This document shows, piece after piece, positions 1 to 9,302 of a stretch of DNA of 64,000 nucleotides. The DNA is taken from assembly GCA_000648925.1 (NCBI GenBank), contig JFHF01000003.1:186001-250000 (forward strand), written 5' to 3'. A model generated the notes under the pieces. The model worked only from the letters and a program-made list of their open reading frames with translations, was not told the origin of the DNA and did no database searches. This DNA is from Caballeronia jiangsuensis (GTDB lineage: Bacteria; Pseudomonadota; Gammaproteobacteria; Burkholderiales; Burkholderiaceae). Each line of letters begins with the position of its first letter. The stretch's first letter is position 1. Position numbers and translations under genes: made by a program.

Positions 1-1
1 G

Positions 2-328
2 CTCGTCGGTCCTCTCGTCGATTCATATGCGACACCGGACGGCGTCGCGGCGATTCTCAACGGCATTCCGCCGCGCGGCGATCCGGGCGAGCAACCGCCG
101 CAGGCCGGAAACGGTTCACCGGCAACGACGTCGAACGCGCCGGCCTCGGGCGTCACGACCGCGCAGCAGGCGCCCAAGGAACCGCCACAGACCACCGCCG
201 GTTATCGAAGCCTGAACACGTTCGTCGTCACGTATCAGCACGGCGCAGGAGATGCGCGTTACTCGGCAATCTTTCACCGCTACGGCCTCGTGTCATGGAA
301 GCTCGTCGCGGTCGATCTCAATGGCTGA
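2..328 (+). CDS. DUF2939 domain protein, 3' part
   Basis: The reading frame is open from the window edge to the TGA at 326-328, so only the last 108 residues are seen. The C-terminal end (FHRYGLVSWKLVAVDL, then NG and stop) follows a Pro/Gln/Thr-rich linker. It resembles the end of DUF2939 proteins, small secreted or membrane-anchored proteins of unknown function that are common in Burkholderia. The start, any signal peptide and most of the domain lie outside the window. The family call rests on my memory of that C-terminal pattern. Confidence 0.6.
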   Translation, partial: LVGPLVDSYATPDGVAAILNGIPPRGDPGEQPPQAGNGSPATTSNAPASGVTTAQQAPKEPPQTTAGYRSLNTFVVTYQHGAGDARYSAIFHRYGLVSWKLVAVDLNG

Positions 329-345
329 CGATCAGGCGCCGGCTT

Positions 346-855
346 TCAGGCGCCGGCTTCGGCCTTGACAGGCTTGGCCGCGTAAGCCGCTTCGTCTTCC
401 GCTTCCGCCGATTCACCCGCCTGACACACGGCCACGAGAATGCTGCACTTCACGCGGTCGAGCAAGGGCGTGTTGCCCGCGCCCATCCACCAGCGCGCGA
501 GACCGTTGCGGCAGCGATGCCCGACCACGACGAGATCGACCTGAAGGCTTTCGGCAAGCGCGGCGATCTCGTCGATCGGATGCCCGAACGCAAAATGTCC
601 CTGCGCCTGAAGACCGCGTTCGCGCAGCCATTCGACGCCTTCCTGCAGAATGTCGCGCGCGGCCTCTTCGAAGCGTCCGCAGGCCATATCGGTTAGCAGT
701 CCGGCGCTCTGCGCGATGCTCGAGCGCATGTCCACCACCGCGAGGACGTGCGTTTCGGCATTCAGATCCAGCGCGAGATTCGCGCCTTGCCGCAATGCCT
801 TGCGACCTTCTCTGGAGCCGTCATAGCAGAGCAGGATTTTTCGGTAGCTTTCCAT
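346..855 (-). CDS. Universal stress protein (UspA family)
   Basis: A single Usp domain of 169 residues with the family's start (YRKILLCYDGSREGRKAL) and a DLVVVGHRCRNG nucleotide-loop region. In ATP-binding members this loop reads G-x2-G-x9-G-S/T; here the second Gly is Cys (GHRC), so ATP binding is doubtful. Two ATGs lie in tandem; the second, at 855, is chosen because AGGGAGG at 861-867 is 5 nt upstream of it but only 2 nt from the first. The Glu/Ala-rich C-terminal tail is longer than usual. It diverges from nodI. Usp proteins usually respond to stress or low oxygen, but nothing here shows the trigger. Confidence 0.85.
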   Translation of the reverse strand: MESYRKILLCYDGSREGRKALRQGANLALDLNAETHVLAVVDMRSSIAQSAGLLTDMACGRFEEAARDILQEGVEWLRERGLQAQGHFAFGHPIDEIAALAESLQVDLVVVGHRCRNGLARWWMGAGNTPLLDRVKCSILVAVCQAGESAEAEDEAAYAAKPVKAEAGA

Positions 856-1153
856 CATGACCTCCCTGGCCAACATTTACCCGCGGCGTTGCTTCATCAT
901 CGTGCGTCGCCCTTTGGGTGACAACGCTGGAAAACGCTTACCGACGCGAACATGCTAGCTCGCACCGTGCCAGAACTCCGAACACGCCGACGGACAAGCC
1001 TCTGGCACTTTCGGCCGGAACCGGTTCGGCGCACATCGCACAGGTTTGACACGCGCTCGCCGCACGCGGTTGCACGCCAGGCATCGCCTTGGTGCAATGG
1101 ATTACACTAGCCCGCTGGATTTCCCCTACGCGATTTTCCTGCGTCACGAATGC

Positions 1154-2101
1154 ATGACTGATCAAACATCACGCGAGTCCGATGAAAGCGGCGCGCCCGC
1201 CATCGAGTTCAGCGAAGTAAGGAAGCACTACGGTGAGCGCACCGTGGTCGATGGTCTGTCGTTCGATGTGCGACCCGGCGAATGCTTCGGACTGCTCGGC
1301 CCGAACGGCGCGGGCAAGACGACGACGCTCAAGATGCTGCTCGGCATCACCTCGCCCGATAGCGGTGCGATTCGTCTAGTCGGAGAGCCGGTGCCCGCGC
1401 GCGCCCGTTTCGCGCGCGAACGCGTGGGCGTCGTGCCGCAATTCGACAATCTCGATCCCGATTTCACGGTGCGCGAAAACCTGACTGTGTTCGGCCGCTA
1501 CTTCGGTCTCACCGGCGCGCGCATGGATGCGCTCGTGCCTTCGCTCTTGGAGTTCGCGCGCCTGGAGAGCAAGGCCGATGCGCGCGTCGGCGAACTGTCG
1601 GGCGGCATGAAGCGGCGTCTCACGCTCGCGCGCGCACTTGTCAACGATCCCGATGTCCTCGTGATGGACGAGCCCACCACCGGACTCGATCCGCAAGCGC
1701 GGCATATGATCTGGGAGCGCCTGCGTTCGCTCCTCGCGCGCGGCAAGACCATCCTTCTGACGACGCATTTCATGGAAGAAGCCGAACGTCTGTGCGATCG
1801 TCTCTGTGTGATCGAGGAAGGCCGCAAGATTGCCGAGGGACGGCCGCGCGATCTCATCGAATCGGTGATCGGCTCGGATGTGATCGAGATCTACGGGCCC
1901 GATCCGCAGGCGCTCGCGGCGGAGCTCGAACCGTTCGTCGAGCGCATGGAAGTGAGCGGCGAAACGCTCTTTTGCTATGTCGACGATCCGCAGCCCGTGC
2001 ATGCGCGCGTGAAAGGCCGCGCGGACGTGCGCTATCTGCATCGTCCGGCGAATCTCGAAGATGTTTTCCTGCGTCTCACGGGACGTGAGATGGTGGACTG
2101 A
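1154..2101 (+). CDS. nodI: ABC transporter ATP-binding protein, NodI type
   Basis: A 315-residue ATPase subunit of an ABC-2 exporter. Walker A is GPNGAGKT (residues 49-56), the signature starts LSGGMKRR (about 148), and Walker B is VLVMDEP (168-174), followed by the TTGLDP loop and a switch His in TTHFMEE. The C-terminal 80 residues are the NodI-type extension. The start at 1154 gives a length close to the family's, but no clear ribosome site precedes it, and an ATG at 1097 in frame is possible. The permease gene nodJ begins 5 nt after the stop. In rhizobia NodIJ helps export lipochitooligosaccharides; homologues outside symbionts have unknown cargo and nothing nearby suggests Nod factor synthesis. 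Confidence 0.88.
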   Translation: MTDQTSRESDESGAPAIEFSEVRKHYGERTVVDGLSFDVRPGECFGLLGPNGAGKTTTLKMLLGITSPDSGAIRLVGEPVPARARFARERVGVVPQFDNLDPDFTVRENLTVFGRYFGLTGARMDALVPSLLEFARLESKADARVGELSGGMKRRLTLARALVNDPDVLVMDEPTTGLDPQARHMIWERLRSLLARGKTILLTTHFMEEAERLCDRLCVIEEGRKIAEGRPRDLIESVIGSDVIEIYGPDPQALAAELEPFVERMEVSGETLFCYVDDPQPVHARVKGRADVRYLHRPANLEDVFLRLTGREMVD

Positions 2102-2105
2102 ATCA

Positions 2106-2951
2106 ATGGATACGCTCGAACAATCCCGCATCGGACGAAAACGCCAGTCGAAGCACGCGGAGAATTTCACGCCGCTATCCAGCGCGCTGCCCGCCAACGC
2201 AACGCACTGGATGTCGGTGTGGCGGCGCAACTATCTCGTCTGGAAGAAGCTCGCGATCGCCTCGATGATCGGCAATCTCGCCGACCCGATGATCTACCTC
2301 TTCGGTCTGGGGCTGGGTCTCGGGCTGATGGTCGGGCATGTCGACGGCGTGTCGTATATCGCGTTTCTCGCGGCGGGCACGGCGGCATCGAGCGTGATGA
2401 TGTCCGCGAGTTTCGAGGCGATGTACTCCGGCTTCTCGCGCATGCACGTGCAGCGCACATGGGAAGCGATCATGCATACGCCGCTCACGCTCGGCGATAT
2501 CGTGCTCGGCGAGATCGTATGGTCCGCGAGCAAGTCGGTGCTGTCGGGCGTGGCGATCATGATCGTCGCGGGCGCGCTCGGCTACGCGAGCTTTCCGTCG
2601 ATGCTGATCGCGCTGCCCGTCATCGTGCTGACGGGACTCGCGTTCGCCAGCACGGCGATGGTCATCACCGCGCTCGCGCCGAGCTACGATTTCTTCATGT
2701 TCTATCAGACGCTCGCGCTCACGCCGATGCTGCTGCTCTCCGGCGTGTTCTTTCCGATCGCGCAACTGCCCGCGATCGCCCGGCACGTCACGCAGGTTCT
2801 GCCGCTCTTCCATGCGGTCGAGCTGATCCGCCCGGCGATGCTCGGCCGCCCGTTCGATGGCGCCGCGCTCCATGTGCTGGTGCTTACCGCCTATGCGGTC
2901 GTGCCGTTTTTCCTGTGCGCGTGGCTGTTCCGGCGACGCATGATGAAATGA
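2106..2951 (+). CDS. nodJ: ABC-2 type permease, NodJ type
   Basis: A 281-residue inner-membrane permease with about six hydrophobic segments, one Gly/Leu-rich ([15 protein letters not shown]), and the ABC-2 pattern around [11 protein letters not shown] near residue 215. It starts 5 nt after nodI, so the two are almost certainly cotranslated and form one exporter. The ATG at 2106 is the first after the nodI stop in this frame. The roughly 40-residue N-terminal part before the first helix is hydrophilic and somewhat longer than in classical NodJ. Substrate is unknown. Confidence 0.88.
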   Translation: MDTLEQSRIGRKRQSKHAENFTPLSSALPANATHWMSVWRRNYLVWKKLAIASMIGNLADPMIYLFGLGLGLGLMVGHVDGVSYIAFLAAGTAASSVMMSASFEAMYSGFSRMHVQRTWEAIMHTPLTLGDIVLGEIVWSASKSVLSGVAIMIVAGALGYASFPSMLIALPVIVLTGLAFASTAMVITALAPSYDFFMFYQTLALTPMLLLSGVFFPIAQLPAIARHVTQVLPLFHAVELIRPAMLGRPFDGAALHVLVLTAYAVVPFFLCAWLFRRRMMK

Positions 2952-2985
2952 AAAACGGCGATGGACCGCTGAAGTCCATCGCCGT
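2951..2985 (-). terminator. Rho-independent terminator of tkt-gnd
   Basis: A perfect 12-bp stem (ACGGCGATGGAC, 2955-2966, with its complement at 2974-2985) and a 7-nt loop. Read on the minus strand it is followed by a T run (2951-2954), just past the gnd stop. It lies against the end of nodJ, and without a T run on the plus strand it mainly serves the minus transcript. Confidence 0.85.
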
Positions 2986-3009
2986 GCTCACATCGTCGAA
3001 GAAAAAACG

Positions 3010-3990
3010 CTACTTCACGGGAAACTCGTGATGCCCGCCGAAGCCGAAGCGCATCGCGGAAAGCATGCGCTCGGGGAACGATTCGGCATCGCGCGAGCGG
3101 AAGCGCGTGTAGAGCGCCGCCGATAGCACCTGCGCAGGCACCGCTTCCTCGATCGCCGCCTCGATGGTCCAGCGCCCTTCGCCGCTGTCCGCGACTTCCG
3201 TCGAGAAGCGTTCGAGCGTGCCGTCGCTGGCGAGCGCGCCCGCGGTGAGATCGAGCAGCCACGACGACACCACGCTGCCGCGCCGCCAGACTTCGGCGAT
3301 ATCCGCGAGATCGAGCGTATAGCGCTCGCCTTCCGCGAGGTCCTTCGACTCCTTGTGCCTGAGAATGTGAAAGCCCTCGGCATACGCCTGCATCAGGCCG
3401 TACTCGATGCCGTTGTGCACCATCTTCACGAAGTGCCCCGAGCCGACCGGCCCGCAGTGCATATAGCCATTCTCGACGCGCGCATCGCGTCCTTCGCGGC
3501 CGGGCGTCTGCGGAATGTCGCCGCGTCCGGGCGCGAGTGTCGCGAGAATCGGATCGATCCGCCGCACGATCGCCTCGTCGCCGCCGATCATCATGCAGTA
3601 GCCGCGTTCCAGTCCCCAGATGCCGCCCGACGTGCCGACATCGACGTAATGGATGCCCTTCTCGCGCAACTGCGCGGCGCGGCGGATATCGTCCTTGTAG
3701 AAGCTGTTGCCGCCGTCGATGATCACGTCATCCGCGCCGAGGATCTTGTGCAGATCGTCGAGCGTGTCCTCCGTGATCTTTCCCGCGGGCAGCATCAGCC
3801 AGACGACGCGCGGCGCACTCAGCTTCGCGACGAGATCGCCGAGATCCTTCGCGCCCGTCGCGCCTTCGCTCGCGAGCGCTTCGGTCGCTTGCGGATTGTG
3901 ATCGTACGCGACGCACGTATGCCCGGCGCGCATCAGCCGCCGCCCGATGTTGCCGCCCATGCGCCCCAGTCCCACGATGCCGATCTGCAT
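3010..3990 (-). CDS. gnd: 6-phosphogluconate dehydrogenase, decarboxylating
   Basis: Oxidative pentose-phosphate step: 6-phosphogluconate to ribulose 5-phosphate and CO2. The N-terminal Rossmann motif is [10 protein letters not shown] (7-16), followed by LMLPAG and the IIDGGNS segment, GTSGGIWG (substrate loop) and [13 protein letters not shown] with the catalytic Lys. At 326 residues it belongs to the short type (about 300-330), often NAD-preferring, not the roughly 470-residue Gnd of E. coli; cofactor use is inferred from length class only. It starts 6 nt after the tkt stop, so the two form one operon that can interconvert pentose and hexose phosphates. Confidence 0.93.
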   Translation of the reverse strand: MQIGIVGLGRMGGNIGRRLMRAGHTCVAYDHNPQATEALASEGATGAKDLGDLVAKLSAPRVVWLMLPAGKITEDTLDDLHKILGADDVIIDGGNSFYKDDIRRAAQLREKGIHYVDVGTSGGIWGLERGYCMMIGGDEAIVRRIDPILATLAPGRGDIPQTPGREGRDARVENGYMHCGPVGSGHFVKMVHNGIEYGLMQAYAEGFHILRHKESKDLAEGERYTLDLADIAEVWRRGSVVSSWLLDLTAGALASDGTLERFSTEVADSGEGRWTIEAAIEEAVPAQVLSAALYTRFRSRDAESFPERMLSAMRFGFGGHHEFPVK

Positions 3991-3996
3991 GATGAT

Positions 3997-6090
3997 TCAC
4001 TCCTTGCCGTTGGATTTCACGCGTTCGATCTGCTTCTTCGCGGCGTCGTAGACCGCTTCCGGCGTGAAGCCGAATTTCGTCTTCAGCGCTTTCAAGGGCG
4101 CCGATGCGCCGAACGTGTGCATCACGATCTGCGATCCCAGGCGGCCGACATAGCGATCCCAGCCGAGCGTCGCGGCCTGCTCGACGCAGACGCGCGCATT
4201 CACGTCCGGCGGCAGCACCGCGTCCTTGTACGCCTGATCCTGCTTCTCGAAGATGTCCCACGACGGCATCGACACGACGCGCGCCGCGATGCCTTCGCCC
4301 TTCAGCTTCTCGTAGGCCTCGACGCACAGCGAGACTTCGCTGCCCGTCGCGAGCAGAAGCACTTCGGGCTTCTTGCCGCCATCGGCATCGGCGAGCACGT
4401 AGGCGCCGCGCTTCACGCCATCGGCCGATGCGTACTTCTTGCGATCGAAGGTCGGCAGCGCCTGACGCGTAAGCACGATGCACGATGGCTCCTTCGAATG
4501 CGTCAGCGCGACGCGCCACACTTCGGCCACCTCGTTGGCATCGGCGGGACGCAGCGTGCACAGACCCGGCACGCCGCGCAGCGAAGCGAGCTGCTCGATC
4601 GGCTGGTGCGTCGGACCATCTTCGCCGACGCCGATCGAATCGTGCGTGAACACGTAGATCACCGGCACTTCCATGATCGCGGAGAGGCGAATCGGCGGCT
4701 TCATGTAGTCGCTGAAGATCAGGAACGTCGATCCATACGGGCGCAACCCGGACAGCGCGAGGCCATTGCAGACCGCGCCCATGCCGTGCTCGCGGATACC
4801 GAAGTGCAGATTGCGTCCGCCATAGCTGTCGTGCTCGAAGCTGCCCGCGCCTTCGAACTTGAGATTCGTCTTGGTCGACGGCGAGAGATCCGCCGCGCCG
4901 CCGATCAGCCAGGGAAGGCGCGGCGCGATGGCGTTCAGCACCTTGCCCGATGAATCGCGCGTCGCGATGCCTTTTGCGTCGGCTTCGAACGTCGGAATGT
5001 CGGCGTCCCAGTTGTCGGGAAGCTTCGATTCGAGCATCTGCCACGCTTCTTTCGCGAGTTCCGGATTGGCCTTCTCGTAGGCGTCGAAGCGCTGCTTCCA
5101 TTCGGCATGCAGCTTCTTGCCGCGCGCGCCCATGCCGTCGGCGAAATGCTGCATCACGCCATCGGGCACGTAGAACTGCTTGTCCTCGGGCCAGCCGTAG
5201 AACTTCTTCGCGAGCTTCACCTCTTCCTCGCCGAGCGCTTCGCCGTGCGCGCTCGACGTGTCCTGCTTGTTCGGCGCGCCCCAGCCGATGATGCTCTTCA
5301 CGACGATCAGCGTCGGCTTGTCCGTGTGCGACTTCGCCTTGTTGATGGCGTCTTCGAGCGCCTGCGCGTCGTTGGCGTCGTCGACATGCAGCGTGTGCCA
5401 GTTGTAGCCGTGAAAGCGCGCCTCGACATCGTCGCTATAGGCGAGATCGGTATGACCTTCGATGGTGATGCGGTTGCTGTCGTAGATCCAGATGAGATTC
5501 GAAAGCTTCAGATGCCCCGCGAGCGACGCGGCTTCGTGCGATACGCCTTCCATCATGTCGCCGTCGCCGCAGAGCGCGTAGACGCGGTAATCGAAGATCG
5601 CATCCTTGCCCTTGTTGAAGTGGGCTTCCTTCCAGCGCGCGGCCATCGCCATGCCGACGCTGTTGCCCAGACCCTGCCCGAGCGGGCCGGTCGTCGTCTC
5701 GACGCCGGTCGTCATGCGGTATTCCGGGTGACCGGGCGTCTTGCTGTCGAGCTGGCGGAAATGCTCGATGTCGTCGAGCGACACCGCGGGCTTGCCGGTC
5801 GGCTTGCCGTTCTGGTCGAACTCCTTCACGCCCGCCAGATGCAGCAGCGAGTAAAGCAGCATCGACGCATGCCCGACCGACAGCACGAAGCGGTCGCGAT
5901 TGGGCCAGAGCGGCGCGTCGGGATCGTAACGAAGATGGTTCTGCCAGAGATGGAACGCGACGGGCGCGAGCGCCATCGGCGTGCCGGGATGGCCGGAATT
6001 GGCCTTCTGCACGGCGTCCATCGAGAGGGTGCGGATGGTGTCGATCGTGAGGCGATCGAGATCTTTGGCCTGCGGTGTTCCTTGAGACAT
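3997..6090 (-). CDS. tkt: Transketolase
   Basis: A 697-residue ThDP enzyme that moves two-carbon units between sugar phosphates in the pentose-phosphate or Calvin pathway. It shows SGHPGTPM near the N-terminus, the ThDP/Mg site GDGDMMEG, the SNRITIEG segment, the pyrimidine-binding GIREHGMG and the C-terminal domain LLATGSEV. Length is that of the family. The ATG at 6090 is preceded by AAAGGAG about 9 nt upstream, and this start removes 52 residues of improbable N-terminal extension. It is cotranscribed with gnd. Confidence 0.95.
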   Translation of the reverse strand: MSQGTPQAKDLDRLTIDTIRTLSMDAVQKANSGHPGTPMALAPVAFHLWQNHLRYDPDAPLWPNRDRFVLSVGHASMLLYSLLHLAGVKEFDQNGKPTGKPAVSLDDIEHFRQLDSKTPGHPEYRMTTGVETTTGPLGQGLGNSVGMAMAARWKEAHFNKGKDAIFDYRVYALCGDGDMMEGVSHEAASLAGHLKLSNLIWIYDSNRITIEGHTDLAYSDDVEARFHGYNWHTLHVDDANDAQALEDAINKAKSHTDKPTLIVVKSIIGWGAPNKQDTSSAHGEALGEEEVKLAKKFYGWPEDKQFYVPDGVMQHFADGMGARGKKLHAEWKQRFDAYEKANPELAKEAWQMLESKLPDNWDADIPTFEADAKGIATRDSSGKVLNAIAPRLPWLIGGAADLSPSTKTNLKFEGAGSFEHDSYGGRNLHFGIREHGMGAVCNGLALSGLRPYGSTFLIFSDYMKPPIRLSAIMEVPVIYVFTHDSIGVGEDGPTHQPIEQLASLRGVPGLCTLRPADANEVAEVWRVALTHSKEPSCIVLTRQALPTFDRKKYASADGVKRGAYVLADADGGKKPEVLLLATGSEVSLCVEAYEKLKGEGIAARVVSMPSWDIFEKQDQAYKDAVLPPDVNARVCVEQAATLGWDRYVGRLGSQIVMHTFGASAPLKALKTKFGFTPEAVYDAAKKQIERVKSNGKE

Positions 6091-6362
6091 GAGCGACGAC
6101 TCCTTTGCGAAGAGCGCGCTGTGGCGAAAGGCGCCGCAGCGGGCAACCAGGACCATCGAGCAAGTGTAGTGCCTTGTAGCCGGCACCGCACCGCGAACGT
6201 TGCGAGGGGTGCGCCGTGGGTGAAAGCGTCGGGCGCTTCGGCCCACGGCGGTATTACGAAAAGGATGCGGGCACTATGCGCCTGCCATGCGAACGTCAAT
6301 GCTGACACATTCGCGGCCAGCGCATCCGATTCTTCGACAAATGCATGACCGGACAGGGAATT

Positions 6363-7415
6363 TCAGGGCGCCGGATTCGGCTGTCGTTCGTGCAGTGCTT
6401 CGATTTGGGCCAGAATTTCCTCCGACAGTTCGACGTTCACGCTCTCGATGTTCTCCTTCAGTTGCGGCATCGATGTCGCGCCGATCAGCGTGCTCGTCGT
6501 GAACGGGCGCGTGTTGACGAACGCGAGCGCGAGTTGCGTCGGCGTGAGTCCGTGGTGCTTTGCCAGCTCGACATAGGACGTGATCGCGGCGAGCGCCTGC
6601 GGCTTGCTGTAGCGCTGAAAGCGCTCGAACAGCGTGATGCGCGCGCCGACCGGACGCGCCCCGCCTTCGTACTTGCCCGACAGCCAGCCGAACGCGAGCG
6701 GCGAATACGCGAGCAGCCCGACGCCTTCCTTGTGCGTGAATTCGGACAGGCCGAGCTCATACGTGCGGTTCACGAGACTGTACGGATTCTGAATGCTGAC
6801 GATCTTCGGCAATCCGGCCTTCTCGGCCGCGCGCAGGAATTGCGCGACGCCCCACGGCGTTTCGTTCGACACGCCCACATGGCGGATCTTGCCCGCCTTC
6901 ACGAGATCGGCCAGCGCGGCGAGCGTTTCCTCGATGGGCACCGTGTATTCATCGTCGAGATACGGGTACGACGGGCGGCCGAAGGTCATCGTGCTGCGAT
7001 CGGGCCAGTGCAACTGATACAAATCGATGTAATCCGTTTGCAGACGCTTCAGACTGCCGTCGATGGCTTCGTTCAGGTTCTTGCGGTCGAACTGGTTGCC
7101 CGCGCCGCGAATATGCCGCGGATTGTGCGGCTGGCGCGCGGGCCCGGCGATCTTCGTCGCGAGCACGATGTTGCTGCGCTTGGCGGCGTTCTTCGCGAGC
7201 CACGTGCCGATGTATTCCTCGGTGCGGCCCTGCGTCTCGGGGCGCGGCGGCACCGGGTACATTTCGGCGGCATCGATCAGGTTCACGCCCTGGGCCAGCG
7301 CGTAGTCGATCTGCTCGTGCGCTTCGCTTTCGGTGTTCTGCTCGCCCCAGGTCATGGTGCCGAGCCCGATCAGGCTGACGTCGAGACCCGAATCACCCAG
7401 TTTCCGAAACTTCAT
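6363..7415 (-). CDS. Aldo/keto reductase, Tas type
   Basis: A 350-residue TIM-barrel NADPH-dependent reductase of the aldo/keto reductase family. The catalytic tetrad is visible: Asp and Tyr in LIDAAEMYP, Lys in VLATKIAGPA, His in LYQLHWPDR. The start MKFRKLGDSGLDVSLIGLGT is typical of Tas/YghZ-like members. The tail ends in Asn-Pro-Ala-Pro. It is transcribed away from the drug exporter gene at 7582, with a shared 166-bp promoter region. Its natural carbonyl substrate is not predictable from sequence. Confidence 0.92.
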   Translation of the reverse strand: MKFRKLGDSGLDVSLIGLGTMTWGEQNTESEAHEQIDYALAQGVNLIDAAEMYPVPPRPETQGRTEEYIGTWLAKNAAKRSNIVLATKIAGPARQPHNPRHIRGAGNQFDRKNLNEAIDGSLKRLQTDYIDLYQLHWPDRSTMTFGRPSYPYLDDEYTVPIEETLAALADLVKAGKIRHVGVSNETPWGVAQFLRAAEKAGLPKIVSIQNPYSLVNRTYELGLSEFTHKEGVGLLAYSPLAFGWLSGKYEGGARPVGARITLFERFQRYSKPQALAAITSYVELAKHHGLTPTQLALAFVNTRPFTTSTLIGATSMPQLKENIESVNVELSEEILAQIEALHERQPNPAP

Positions 7416-7510
7416 TGCTCATTCCTCTTGTTGGCGTTGTGTTTGCGCGTTGTCGGCGCATTGTCGGAAATGCTGCTTGGCTGGCTTTCCGGCAATCGCA
7501 AAAACTACCA

Positions 7511-7539
7511 TAGCCGCGAAAGCTCTGCTCTCGCGGCTA
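7511..7539. promoter_or_regulatory. Inverted repeat between the AKR and exporter genes
   Basis: TAGCCGCGA at 7511-7519 and its exact complement TCGCGGCTA at 7531-7539, with an 11-bp spacer. It lies 43 bp before the exporter start and 96 bp before the aldo/keto reductase start. The 20-bp arm-to-arm period (two helical turns) suits a dimeric repressor; an RNA hairpin in the exporter leader is the alternative. No regulator gene is adjacent. Confidence 0.4.
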
Positions 7540-7581
7540 GAATGGCAAGCTTCCAACACGTCATGCAGGAGCGTTCGACCG

Positions 7582-9006
7582 ATGCCGTCCGCAAGCGATC
7601 GCGACAACAAAGGCTCGTCGCTCATCGTCACGCTCGTCGCGGCGACCTTCTTCATGGAGAACCTCGACGGCACGATCATCGCGACCGCATTGCCGCAGAT
7701 GGCGCGCTCGTTCAACGTGCATCCCGCCGACATGAGTCTCGGCATCACGGCGTATCTGCTGACGCTCGCCGTCTTTATCCCGATTTCCGGCTGGGCCGCC
7801 GACCGCTTCGGCCTGCGCACCGTGTTCGCGAGCGCGATCGCGGTGTTCACGGCGGCGTCCGTGTTGTGCGCCACGACCTCGACCCTGCCCGCGTTCGCCG
7901 CGGCGCGCGTGCTGCAGGGCATCGGCGGCGCGATGATGGTGCCGGTCGGCCGGCTCGCCGTGTTGCGCGCGACGCCCAAGGAAGGCCTGATGCGCGCCAT
8001 CGCGATCATCACGTGGCCGGGACTCGTCGCACCGGTGATCGGCCCGCCGCTCGGCGGCTTCATCACGACGTATTCGTCGTGGCGCTGGATCTTCTATCTG
8101 AACGTGCCGCTCGGTCTGATCGGCTTGCTGCTGACGCTGCGCTTCATCGGCAACGAGCGCGGCGACGCGACGCGGCGCTTCGACCTGCCGGGCTTCGCGC
8201 TCTGCGGCATCGCGTGCACGACGCTGCTCTACGCGATGGAACTGGTCGGCCGCAGCGACGCCGACTGGACGCTCGTTGGCGTGCTCGTCGCGGTGGGCAT
8301 GGCGGCGGGCATCGCTTCGTGGTGGCATCTGCGGCGCGCGGCGCATCCGGTCGTGGATCTGTCGGCGCTGAAGGTGAAAACCTTCGCCGTGGCGATGGGC
8401 GGCGGATCGCTCTTTCGCATCGCGATCAGCGCGGCGCCGTTTTTGTTGCCGCTGATGTTCCAGGTCGGCTTCGGCATGAACGCGTTCGAATCGGGCCTGC
8501 TCACGCTTGCCGTGTTCGCGGGCAATCTGTCGATGAAGCTCGTCACGACGCCCGTCATGCGCCAGTTCGGCTTTCGGCCGGTGCTGATCGTCAATGGCGT
8601 GCTCGCGGCGCTCTCGCTTGCCGCGATGAGCCTGCTCGCGCCGACGACGCCGAAGCTCGTGATCGTCGTCGTGCTGTTCGCGAGCGGCCTGTCGCGTTCG
8701 TTGCAGTTCACGGCGCTCAACACGCTGAGCTTCGCCGATGTGCCCAAAGCGCAGATGAGCGGCGCGTCGGCGCTGTCCAGCACGCTCTTTCAGATGACGA
8801 TGGGCATCGGCGTCGCCGTCGGCGCGATCGCGTTGCGCATCGGCGAGTGGCTGCACGGGCACGATGCGCATTCGATCGGGCCGGAGGATTTCGGCGTCGC
8901 GTTTCTGATCGTCGCGTTCGTGGGGCTGGTGGGCGTGCTCGATCTGTTCGGGCTCGCGAGGGATGCGGGCGCGCTCGTTTCGGGGCATCGGAAGCCAAAG
9001 GCGTGA
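7582..9006 (+). CDS. MFS drug exporter, DHA2 (14-TM) family
   Basis: A 474-residue proton-driven exporter with about 14 hydrophobic helices. It has the DHA2 start (FMENLDGTIIATALPQMARSF), motif A (GWAADRFGLRTVF), the R in VLQGIGGAMMVPVGRL and motif C (GLVAPVIGPPLGGFI). The ATG at 7582 follows GGAG at about 7568; an upstream open frame is antisense to the reductase gene and is rejected. Relatives of EmrB/QacA pump lipophilic drugs out of the cell. No membrane-fusion partner lies next to it. The substrate is unknown. Confidence 0.92.
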   Translation: MPSASDRDNKGSSLIVTLVAATFFMENLDGTIIATALPQMARSFNVHPADMSLGITAYLLTLAVFIPISGWAADRFGLRTVFASAIAVFTAASVLCATTSTLPAFAAARVLQGIGGAMMVPVGRLAVLRATPKEGLMRAIAIITWPGLVAPVIGPPLGGFITTYSSWRWIFYLNVPLGLIGLLLTLRFIGNERGDATRRFDLPGFALCGIACTTLLYAMELVGRSDADWTLVGVLVAVGMAAGIASWWHLRRAAHPVVDLSALKVKTFAVAMGGGSLFRIAISAAPFLLPLMFQVGFGMNAFESGLLTLAVFAGNLSMKLVTTPVMRQFGFRPVLIVNGVLAALSLAAMSLLAPTTPKLVIVVVLFASGLSRSLQFTALNTLSFADVPKAQMSGASALSSTLFQMTMGIGVAVGAIALRIGEWLHGHDAHSIGPEDFGVAFLIVAFVGLVGVLDLFGLARDAGALVSGHRKPKA

Positions 9007-9011
9007 AGGTT

Positions 9012-9302
9012 TTATGACGCGTTCACGAGCTCGAATCTGAACCGCTTGCCGAGCGCCGCGGCCGCGCTCGCCAGCGTCGTCAGCGTGAGACTGGTGTCGG
9101 TCTCGTCCAGCAAGCGATTGAGCGCTGAACGACTCGTTTTCATTTTCGCCGCCATCGCAGTTTTCGTGATGTGCTGCGCCTTCATTTCCTGCTCGATTTG
9201 CCACGCGATCACTCGCTTGATCGCCGTGGCCGTGACTTCCTCAAGAATGCCTTCGTCCTGAAGGAAATCGTCAAAGTCGCTGCCGACGTGTTTCTTGGTC
9301 AT
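9012..9302 (-). CDS. HTH antitoxin of a type II toxin-antitoxin pair
   Basis: A 96-residue protein with a central XRE-type helix-turn-helix (about residues 46-72: TKTAMAAKMKTSRSALNRLL). It starts inside the last codons of the toxin gene (32-bp overlap), in the toxin-first order of HigBA and Gp49-type loci. The start follows GGAGAG with short spacing. Antitoxins of this class neutralise the RNase and repress their own promoter through DNA binding; a palindrome at 9765-9780 is the candidate operator. Confidence 0.82.
   Translation of the reverse strand: MTKKHVGSDFDDFLQDEGILEEVTATAIKRVIAWQIEQEMKAQHITKTAMAAKMKTSRSALNRLLDETDTSLTLTTLASAAAALGKRFRFELVNAS

Noticed and set aside
6345-9017. An 890-codon open frame on the plus strand
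   Set aside because: It runs antisense to the aldo/keto reductase and then out of frame through the drug exporter. It is Arg/Ala-rich and has no motif; high GC makes such frames common here.
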